A DNA stretch of 64,000 bases. It comes from Evtepia gabavorous (lineage in GTDB: Bacteria; Bacillota; Clostridia; Oscillospirales; Oscillospiraceae). The notes beneath the pieces are model-generated. The model did not search any database. It saw only the letters and a list, made by a program, of their open reading frames with translations, and was not told the DNA's origin. Below are positions 57,943 through 64,000 of this stretch, piece by piece. Each line of letters opens with the position of its first letter. The first letter of the stretch is position 1. The position numbers and the translations under genes were made by a program. The DNA lies in the NCBI RefSeq assembly GCF_003425665.1, contig NZ_QQRQ01000004.1:1-64000 (forward strand), written 5' to 3'.

Positions 57943-58686
57943 TCACTCCACCGCCACGAAATCGGCGGCGACATAGCCGACCTGATCGCCGAACTGAATC
58001 AGGTACCAGCCATAGTATTCGTTAATGACCGTCACCTGGGCGCCGTCGTAGAGTTGGGCGATGGGCGGCGTGTCAAAGTCAGGCCGGCTGTAAACATCCA
58101 GGGCGCCCAGCTCCGCCCGGACTTCCCCGGGCAGGGGATAGCTGTCAGGGAAGAAGGGAATGCCGAAATATTCTGTGAGGGAGAGCACGATGCTCTCCGC
58201 CATGGCGTCGATGTGGGTGACGATCCATTGGGCGTCGTCCGGGTTGTCGTGGAACCCCAGCTCCAGCAGGACCGCCGGCGCCCGGACCCGGCGAACCTCG
58301 CCGATGGTGGTGGTGGGTTCCGTGCGGACCAGGTTGGGAAGGGGGTAGATGGCCTTGAGGCCATCGGCTAAGAACTGGGCAGCCCGCATTCCCCGGGCAC
58401 TTCCCGGGAAATAGAAGGCGATGATCCCCCGGTTTTGGCCCGCCTGGTCTTCGCCGGAGGCGTTGGTGTGCAGGGCCAGGTGCAGGTTGTAGTTCCCGGC
58501 ATTGGAGGCCCGGATGGAGGAGGCCGCCGTCATGTCGGGGGTGTTGCGGGTGTATTGAATCCCCGAGGCAAAGAGCATGGGCTCCATGGCGTCTGCCAGG
58601 CGGTTCATCCACTCCTCCTCATTTCCCAGGCCGTTGACATATTCATTGTATTCTTGGGTGGAAGGTGACAAATAGATAATGGGCAA
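57943..58686 (-). CDS. N-acetylmuramoyl-L-alanine amidase (Amidase_3) with SH3-like tail
   Basis: This 247-aa protein has an Amidase_3 domain at 1-170: IYLSPSTQEYNEYVNG replaces the usual DPGHGG zinc motif, NEEEWMNRLADAMEP holds the Glu, HLALHTNAS the next His and PAVLLELGFHDN the catalytic Glu. The unusual first motif is typical of a clostridial subgroup that begins YLSPSTQE. The C-terminal 60 residues (ALDVYSRPDFDTPPIAQLYDGA ... VGYVAADFV) form an SH3b cell-wall-binding domain. The start is TTG 58686 behind GGAGGG. No signal peptide is seen, so it may act after mother-cell lysis or be exported unconventionally. Confidence 0.88.
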   Translation of the reverse strand: MPIIYLSPSTQEYNEYVNGLGNEEEWMNRLADAMEPMLFASGIQYTRNTPDMTAASSIRASNAGNYNLHLALHTNASGEDQAGQNRGIIAFYFPGSARGMRAAQFLADGLKAIYPLPNLVRTEPTTTIGEVRRVRAPAVLLELGFHDNPDDAQWIVTHIDAMAESIVLSLTEYFGIPFFPDSYPLPGEVRAELGALDVYSRPDFDTPPIAQLYDGAQVTVINEYYGWYLIQFGDQVGYVAADFVAVE

Positions 58687-58780
58687 AATAATCCCTCCTT
58701 TTTTCTCATCCTATGCGCGGCAGAGATGGCTGGTCACCTCTGTGCTGCGAAAGGGAGCGGGGGCCCGGACGTGTGTGCCA

Positions 58781-58809
58781 TTGCAATCCCGGCGGGCCTA
58801 TGCTATGAT
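58781..58809 (+). promoter_or_regulatory. Promoter of rsmA
   Basis: TTGCAA (58781-58786), a 17-bp spacer and TATGAT (58804-58809). Confidence 0.8.
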
Positions 58810-58838
58810 GAAAAAAATGCCCACAGGAGGTATTGCCA

Positions 58839-59705
58839 ATGGATCTGTGCAATCCCAAAGAGATTAAGGCCCTTTTGGGCCGCCATGGGTTTCGGTTTTC
58901 CAAGCAGATGGGCCAGAATTTCCTGATCCAGGAGTGGGTCCCCCGGCAGACTGCGGAGGCCTCAGGCGCAGCCCCTGGGGTAGGGGTGCTGGAGATCGGT
59001 CCCGGCATTGGCCCGCTGACCGCTCAGTTGGCCCGGCGGGGCGAGAAGGTGGTGTCTGTGGAGCTGGACCGCACCCTCCTGCCCATTCTGGCGGAGACCC
59101 TGTCAGACTATGACAACGTGGAGATTGTCCCGGGGGACATCTTAAAGACGGACATTGCCGCCCTCTGCCGGGAGAGGATGCCCGGCCTGCCGGTGGTGGC
59201 CTGTGCCAACCTGCCCTACAATATCACAACCCCGGTGATCACAGCCTTGCTCCAGGCCCAATGCTTTCAGGCGGTGACGGTGATGATCCAGCGGGAGGTG
59301 GCACAGCGGATCTGTGCCCAGCCTGGAACGCCGGAATACGGGGCCTTCACCCTTCTCTGCCAGTATTACGCCGACTGCGCGCTGCTGTATGATGTGCCTC
59401 CCTCCTGCTTTCTTCCCGCTCCCAAGGTGACCTCCACGGTGATCCGTATGACAATCCGGGAAAAGCCCCCGGCGGTGGTGGAGGACCCGGACCTCTTTTT
59501 TCAGGTGGTCCGGGCGGCATTTGCCCAGAGGCGGAAGACCCTTGTCAACTGTTTGTATCCTCTTTTGGAAAAAAGTGTGGAAAAGCAGACCCTGAGTGGT
59601 CTGCTCCATGCCTGCAATTTGACGGAGACCATTCGTGGGGAGCGCCTTACTTTTGCGGACTTTGCCCAATTAACGGGAAAACTAAAAGAAATCAGGGGAA
59701 GTTGA
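58839..59705 (+). CDS. rsmA: 16S rRNA dimethyladenosine transferase
   Basis: This 288-aa KsgA-family enzyme dimethylates two adjacent adenosines in helix 45 of 16S rRNA. Conserved parts are KQMGQNFL, the SAM loop EIGPGIGPLT (about 52), ANLPYNITTPVI (catalytic NLPY, about 124) and VPPSCFLPAPKVTSTVI. ATG 58839 is 8 nt after AGGAGG (58825-58830). Confidence 0.95.
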   Translation: MDLCNPKEIKALLGRHGFRFSKQMGQNFLIQEWVPRQTAEASGAAPGVGVLEIGPGIGPLTAQLARRGEKVVSVELDRTLLPILAETLSDYDNVEIVPGDILKTDIAALCRERMPGLPVVACANLPYNITTPVITALLQAQCFQAVTVMIQREVAQRICAQPGTPEYGAFTLLCQYYADCALLYDVPPSCFLPAPKVTSTVIRMTIREKPPAVVEDPDLFFQVVRAAFAQRRKTLVNCLYPLLEKSVEKQTLSGLLHACNLTETIRGERLTFADFAQLTGKLKEIRGS

Positions 59706-59715
59706 AGGATGTCAC

Positions 59716-59744
59716 TTGCATAAAAAGTTGCAAAGAGATATAAT
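59716..59744 (+). promoter_or_regulatory. Promoter of pckG
   Basis: TTGCAT (59716-59721), a 17-bp spacer and exact TATAAT (59739-59744). Confidence 0.82.
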
Positions 59745-59783
59745 GGAAAGAAGCTAAGGGTGGCTCTAAGGAGGGCATTTTAC

Positions 59784-61547
59784 ATGGAATTGACAAAAAA
59801 TCGAGCCGTGCTGGATTGGATTGACCAGCAGGTAAAGCTGACCCAGCCAGACCAGGTCATTTGGATCGACGGCAGTGAGCAGCAGCTGGAAGCGCTGCGG
59901 AAGGAGGCTTGCGCCACGGGAGAGCTCCACGAGCTTAACCAGGAAAAACTCCCCGGCTGTTATCTTCACCGGTCCGACCCCAGCGACGTGGCCCGGGTGG
60001 AGAGCCGGACCTTCATCTGCTGTAAGAAACAGGAGGATGCCGGTCCCACCAACAACTGGATGGACCCGGAGGAGATGTATGCCAAGCTGCATCGCCTGTA
60101 CGATGGTTCTATGAAAGGCCGCACCATGTACGTGATTCCCTATTGCATGGGTGTTGTGGGCTCTCCCTTTGCCAAGTATGGCATTGAGCTCACGGATTCC
60201 ATTTACGTGGTTCTGAACATGGCCATTATGACCCGGGCGGGCCAGAAGGCTGTGCCCTACCTGGATGAACAGTTTATCAAGGGCCTCCACGCCCGGGCCA
60301 ACCTGGACCCGGAGGAGCGGTATATTGTGCAGTTCCCGGAGGACAATGTCATTATGTCCATTAACTCCGGCTACGGCGGCAACGTGCTCCAGGGAAAGAA
60401 ATGCTTTGCCCTGCGGATTGCCTCCAACCTGGGCCGGCAGGAGGGCTGGCTGGCGGAGCACATGCTGATTCTGGGGATTCAGAATCCCCAGGGGGAGGTC
60501 CGTTATATTACAGGTGCCTTCCCCTCTGCCTGCGGCAAGACCAATCTGGCCATGCTGATCCCCCCGGAGGGCTATCAGAAAAACGGCTGGAAATGCTGGT
60601 GCGTGGGGGATGACATCGCCTGGATTCGTGTGGGAGAAGATGGCCGGCTGTGGGCGGTGAACCCGGAGAAGGGCTTCTTTGGCGTAGCCCCAGGCACCAA
60701 TGCCAAGTCCAACCCCAACGCCTTGGCCACCACCCAGAAGGGGACCATTTTCACCAACGTGGCCCTGAATTTGGACGACAACACCGTGTGGTGGGAGAAA
60801 CTGGACAAGCATCCCCCAGAGCATGCCCTGGACTGGCGGGGCAATCCCTGGAGCCCGGAGACCGCCCAGGGACCCGCGGCCCATCCCAACTCCCGCTTTA
60901 CCGCCCCGGCGGAGAACTGCCCCTGTATCTCCCCGGAGTTTAATAACCCCCATGGGGTGCCCATCTCCGCCATCATCTTCGGTGGCCGCCGGGCCAAGAC
61001 GGCGCCCCTGGTCTATCAGTCCCGGAACTGGCGGCACGGGGTTTTCGTGGGCTCCATTATGGCCTCGGAGAAGACTGCCGCCGCAGAGGGTACGGTGGGA
61101 GAGACCCGGCGGGACCCCATGGCGATGCTGCCCTTCTGTGGCTACCACATGGCCGACTATTGGCAGCACTGGCTGGATATGGAGCGGGACATCGCCCATC
61201 CGCCGAAGATTTTCAATGTCAACTGGTTCCGCACCGATGAGAAGGGCGAGTTTATCTGGCCCGGCTTCGGGGAGAATATGCGGGTGGTGGAGTGGATTCT
61301 CAAACGCTGCTTCGATGAGGTGGGCGCCCGGGAGACCGAGATCGGCTACCTGCCCAACCCGGAGGACATCAACCTGGAGGGCATCGACGTGAGCCGGGAG
61401 ACCTTGGCTGGCCTGCTGTCTGTGGACCGGGACCTCTGGCGCAAAGAGACAGAGGGAATCCACAGCTTCTACGCACAGTTTGGCGACAAGCTGCCCCAGG
61501 CGCTGCGGGAAGAGCTGGCGGGCCTGGAGGACCGTCTGAAGGATTGA
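59784..61547 (+). CDS. pckG: Phosphoenolpyruvate carboxykinase (GTP)
   Basis: This 587-aa enzyme interconverts oxaloacetate and PEP using GTP/GDP. The GTP-specific form is shown by GAFPSACGKTNLAML (kinase-1a with active-site Cys, about 253), WCVGDDIAWI (metal-binding Asp pair, about 278) and AIIFGGRRAKTAPLV (about 404). The N-terminal IWIDGSEQQLEAL is also typical. ATG 59784 follows AAGGAGGG. In fermenting clostridia it may run toward oxaloacetate to feed succinate or aspartate, or toward PEP; the direction is not visible here. Confidence 0.97.
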   Translation: MELTKNRAVLDWIDQQVKLTQPDQVIWIDGSEQQLEALRKEACATGELHELNQEKLPGCYLHRSDPSDVARVESRTFICCKKQEDAGPTNNWMDPEEMYAKLHRLYDGSMKGRTMYVIPYCMGVVGSPFAKYGIELTDSIYVVLNMAIMTRAGQKAVPYLDEQFIKGLHARANLDPEERYIVQFPEDNVIMSINSGYGGNVLQGKKCFALRIASNLGRQEGWLAEHMLILGIQNPQGEVRYITGAFPSACGKTNLAMLIPPEGYQKNGWKCWCVGDDIAWIRVGEDGRLWAVNPEKGFFGVAPGTNAKSNPNALATTQKGTIFTNVALNLDDNTVWWEKLDKHPPEHALDWRGNPWSPETAQGPAAHPNSRFTAPAENCPCISPEFNNPHGVPISAIIFGGRRAKTAPLVYQSRNWRHGVFVGSIMASEKTAAAEGTVGETRRDPMAMLPFCGYHMADYWQHWLDMERDIAHPPKIFNVNWFRTDEKGEFIWPGFGENMRVVEWILKRCFDEVGARETEIGYLPNPEDINLEGIDVSRETLAGLLSVDRDLWRKETEGIHSFYAQFGDKLPQALREELAGLEDRLKD

Positions 61548-61558
61548 CAGAAACAACA

Positions 61559-61593
61559 AAGCTGCTGGCCGGAGGTCTGGTCAGCAGCTTGTT
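61559..61593 (+). terminator. Terminator after pckG
   Basis: AAGCTGCTGGCC pairs with GGTCAGCAGCTT (61579-61590, one G-U), followed by GTTT. Confidence 0.8.
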
Positions 61594-61691
61594 TCATGGA
61601 ATGGAGGAGGGAACGGCAGGGGGAATTCTGCCCTGCGGGAACGCATTGGGATTCTCCTGGAGGCGGCGGCGCGAAAACAGAGGTGACCGGG

Positions 61692-61721
61692 TTGCACCCC
61701 TCCGGATTCCTATGCTATAAT
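61692..61721 (+). promoter_or_regulatory. Promoter of ruvCAB operon
   Basis: TTGCAC (61692-61697), an 18-bp spacer and exact TATAAT (61716-61721). Confidence 0.8.
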
Positions 61722-61754
61722 GGGTGCCGAATGCAGCAGAGGGGAGGAAAGAAT

Positions 61755-62243
61755 GTGCGGATTCTTGGCATCGACCCGGGGTATGCCATTGTGGGATTTG
61801 GCATTTTAGAGGCACAGCGGGGACAGGCCCGCTTGCTTCGGTGCGGGGCCATCAATACCCAGGCAGGGGTCCCCATGCCCCGGCGCCTGCTCCAAATCCA
61901 TGAGGATTTGGAGACATTGATCAAGCGGTTTGCCCCGGATGTCATGGCCATTGAGGAGCTCTTTTTCAACACCAATGTGACCACCGGCATTGGCGTGGCC
62001 CAGGCCCGAGGCGTCATCCTCATGACCGCAGCCCAACTGGGGGTCACCGTGTATGAATACACACCCTCCCAGGTGAAGCAGGCTGTGGTGGGGTACGGCA
62101 AGGCGGAAAAACGCCAGGTGATGGACATGACGAGACGGCTGCTCCATCTGGCAGCTGTGCCCAAGCCGGACGACGCGGCCGACGCAGTGGCCATCGCCCT
62201 GTGCCACGCCCGGTCCCACACCTCCCGGCTGAGCCGGCAGTGA
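61755..62243 (+). CDS. ruvC: Holliday junction resolvase RuvC
   Basis: This 162-aa endonuclease cuts four-way DNA junctions. Catalytic acids are in ILGIDPGYAIVGFG (Asp6), AIEELFFNTN (Glu about 67) and the C-terminal KPDDAADAVAIALCH (two Asp). GTG 61755 is preferred, 8 nt after GGGGAGG; ATG 61731 would add eight residues absent in the family. It is the first gene of ruvC-ruvA-ruvB. Confidence 0.95.
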   Translation: MRILGIDPGYAIVGFGILEAQRGQARLLRCGAINTQAGVPMPRRLLQIHEDLETLIKRFAPDVMAIEELFFNTNVTTGIGVAQARGVILMTAAQLGVTVYEYTPSQVKQAVVGYGKAEKRQVMDMTRRLLHLAAVPKPDDAADAVAIALCHARSHTSRLSRQ

Positions 62244-62262
62244 CAGGAAGGAGAGAGTTCCC

Positions 62263-62865
62263 GTGTTTTACTATCTCAAGGGCAGAGCGGCCCACTTGGC
62301 CCCCAACTTGGCGGTGATCGACTGCGGCGGCGTGGGCTATGCCTGCCGGACCACCAGTTATACCCTCTCTGGACTCCAGATGGGACAAGAGGTAACCCTC
62401 TATACCCATCTCAATGTCCGGGAGGACGCCATGGAGCTCTACGGTTTTGGAACGGAAAAGGAGCGCAACTGCTTTCAACTGCTCATTGGCGTCTCCGGTG
62501 TGGGGCCCAAGGCCGCGCTCTCCATTCTCTCCGCCACCACCCCGGAGGGATTGGCCACCGCCATCATTACCGGCGACGAAAAGGCCCTGACGGTGGCCCA
62601 GGGGATCGGGAAGAAGATTGCCCAGCGCATCCTTCTGGAGCTGAAGGACAAGCTGGCCAAAGGCCAGCTCCCCGCCGGAGAGGAACGCTATGGGGGCACA
62701 GGGGTGACGGTGATCCCCCAGAACAAGAGCTCGGAGGCCACGGCGGCGCTGGCGGTGCTGGGATACAGCCCGGCGGAAATTGCCGTGGCGCTGAAGGGAC
62801 TGGATTTGGAGGGGCTCTCCTTGGAGGAGATTGTCCGCCAGGCCCTGCGGAAAATGATCAAGTGA
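62263..62865 (+). CDS. ruvA: Holliday junction branch-migration subunit RuvA
   Basis: This 200-aa junction-binding protein has an N-terminal OB fold ([26 protein letters not shown]), tandem helix-hairpin-helix motifs ([16 protein letters not shown] and [20 protein letters not shown]) and a C-terminal three-helix domain that touches RuvB ([15 protein letters not shown]). The start is GTG 62263 after AAGGAGAG. Confidence 0.96.
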   Translation: MFYYLKGRAAHLAPNLAVIDCGGVGYACRTTSYTLSGLQMGQEVTLYTHLNVREDAMELYGFGTEKERNCFQLLIGVSGVGPKAALSILSATTPEGLATAIITGDEKALTVAQGIGKKIAQRILLELKDKLAKGQLPAGEERYGGTGVTVIPQNKSSEATAALAVLGYSPAEIAVALKGLDLEGLSLEEIVRQALRKMIK

Positions 62866-62881
62866 AGGGAGGCAGGGCGGC

Positions 62882-63925
62882 ATGAGCATCGACTTTTCCC
62901 AAGAGGAGGCCCAGACGACCCCTCTTATGACCACATCCCTTCTGGGGGAGGACGAGGGGGAGGGTTCCCTCCGTCCCAAGCGCCTGACAGAGTATATTGG
63001 CCAGGAAAAGGCCAAGGAAAACCTGTCCGTATTCATTGACGCGGCCAAAATGCGCCAGGAACCCCTGGATCATGTGCTCCTCCATGGCCCCCCGGGACTG
63101 GGCAAAACCACGCTGTCGGGGATCATCGCCAACGAAATGGGGGTCCATATCCGCATTACCTCCGGCCCGGCCATTGAGAAGCCGGGAGATTTGGCGGCCC
63201 TTCTGACCAATCTTAACGAGAATGATATCCTGTTTGTGGATGAGATTCACCGGCTGAACCGGTCGGTGGAGGAAATTTTGTATCCGGCAATGGAAGATTT
63301 TGCCATTGATATTATCATCGGCAAGGGCCCTTCGGCCAACTCCATCCGGCTGGATTTGCCCCGGTTCACCCTCATCGGCGCCACCACCCGGGCAGGGCAG
63401 CTCTCCGCCCCTCTGCGGGACCGGTTTGGGGTGATGCTGCGGCTGGAGCTCTACACCCCGGAGGAGCTGGGCCAAATTGTCACCCGCAGCGCGGGGATTT
63501 TAGGGGTCCCCATTGAGGCAGCCGGCGCGGCGGAAATTGCCCGGCGGGCCCGAGGCACCCCCCGGATTGCCAACCGCCTTCTCCGGCGGGTGCGGGATTT
63601 TGCCCAGGTCCGGGCTGGCGGCGTGATCACCCAGGGGGTGGCGGACCAGGCGCTGACGGCGTTGGAGGTGGACCAGCTGGGCCTGGACGCAGTGGACCGC
63701 CGCATGCTCCGCAGCATCATTGCCCACTATGCCGGCGGACCGGTGGGGCTGGAAACGCTGGCCGCCACAGTGGGGGAGGAGGCGGTGACTCTGGAGGATG
63801 TCTATGAGCCTTACCTCATGCAGATGGGCTTTCTCACGCGGACACCCCGGGGACGGTGTGTTACCCGGTTGGCCTATGAGCATCTGGGGCTTCCCTTCCA
63901 TGGACAGGAGCAGCTGAAGCTGTGA
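62882..63925 (+). CDS. ruvB: Holliday junction branch-migration ATPase RuvB
   Basis: This 347-aa AAA+ motor has Walker [11 protein letters not shown] (about 67), Walker [11 protein letters not shown] (about 116), sensor 1 [11 protein letters not shown] and the arginine finger in PLRDRFG, followed by the winged-helix domain ([15 protein letters not shown] ... [12 protein letters not shown]). ATG 62882 is 16 bp after ruvA with AAGGGAGGC. The 75 bases after it hold no gene. Confidence 0.97.
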   Translation: MSIDFSQEEAQTTPLMTTSLLGEDEGEGSLRPKRLTEYIGQEKAKENLSVFIDAAKMRQEPLDHVLLHGPPGLGKTTLSGIIANEMGVHIRITSGPAIEKPGDLAALLTNLNENDILFVDEIHRLNRSVEEILYPAMEDFAIDIIIGKGPSANSIRLDLPRFTLIGATTRAGQLSAPLRDRFGVMLRLELYTPEELGQIVTRSAGILGVPIEAAGAAEIARRARGTPRIANRLLRRVRDFAQVRAGGVITQGVADQALTALEVDQLGLDAVDRRMLRSIIAHYAGGPVGLETLAATVGEEAVTLEDVYEPYLMQMGFLTRTPRGRCVTRLAYEHLGLPFHGQEQLKL

Positions 63926-64000
63926 GGCGGCGGAGATGAAGGAAAAAATGCAAAAGCAAATGGGGAAAAATACACAAAAATGACGGAGATTTTTTGTAAT

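Noticed and set aside
1-64000. CRISPR arrays, rRNA genes, insertion sequences
   Set aside because: No regularly spaced repeats, rRNA signature or transposase gene was found on either strand.
63926-64000. Start of a further gene after ruvB
   Set aside because: ATG codons near 63936 and 63948 share a frame that ends at TGA within about 16 codons; nothing supportable before the window ends.

Overview
The window looks like chromosome of a spore-forming, anaerobic, high-GC clostridial Firmicute, most like the gut Oscillospiraceae (Flavonifractor/Pseudoflavonifractor/Lawsonibacter type). The evidence is a complete spoIIIAA-AH operon, SLH-anchored surface proteins, a T-box leader, a four-subunit 2-oxoacid:ferredoxin oxidoreductase, GTP-type PEP carboxykinase, strong GGAGG ribosome sites, and housekeeping genes of clearly Firmicute type. 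The genus is inference; no rRNA is present.

Layout. (1) 1-12.4 kb is a surface-protein island with visibly lower GC than the rest: a 2188-aa vWA/InlB-repeat/SLH protein, a tyrosine recombinase, and a two-gene operon for a secreted beta-helix protein and a BspA-like leucine-rich SLH protein. Between the recombinase and that operon lies a 231-bp segment bounded by perfect 18-bp inverted repeats (7827-7844 and 8076-8093). This has every sign of a phase-variable DNA inversion switch. (2) 12.4-18.7 kb is accessory DNA: a Spo0A DNA-binding-domain-only protein with an inverted 0A-box-like site upstream, two small helical proteins, an isolated phage-type lysis cassette (membrane protein, holin, tiny ORF, amidase), a PadR regulator, a compact apparent type I toxin-antitoxin module (24-aa hydrophobic peptide, sequestered ribosome site, facing antisense promoter of perfect consensus), tRNA-Pro(GGG), a NUDIX protein and an NhaC antiporter. 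(3) 18.8-31.9 kb is housekeeping: rplS, rbgA, rnhB, yraN, thrC, a phosphoesterase, then tig-clpP-clpX-lon-engB (protein folding and turnover), an FNT channel and a Pro-tRNA editing protein. (4) 31.9-42.4 kb carries a LysE exporter, a lantibiotic/bacitracin-type resistance operon (split response regulator, BcrA-like ATPase, permease, histidine kinase), an AIM24-like protein, a MATE pump, an XRE regulator, a low-molecular-weight phosphatase, a ferredoxin, cysK, a YcxB-like protein and a CbiE/CbiT-like protein. (5) 42.4-47 kb has the T-box-controlled 2-oxoacid:ferredoxin oxidoreductase (gamma-delta-alpha-beta) and a divergent RHH/Fic pair. (6) 47.2-64 kb has an MBL hydrolase, the spoIIIA operon, an orphan histidine kinase with cca, an APC permease, a cell-wall amidase, rsmA, pckG and ruvCAB.

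The most novel-looking parts are the recombinase-linked inversion switch and the type I toxin-antitoxin locus at about 15978-16281. Next come the response regulator cut into two overlapping reading frames, the orphan Spo0A-type regulator and the paired sigma-E-like promoters in spoIIIA. All functional calls rest on reading sequence motifs; no database search was possible.
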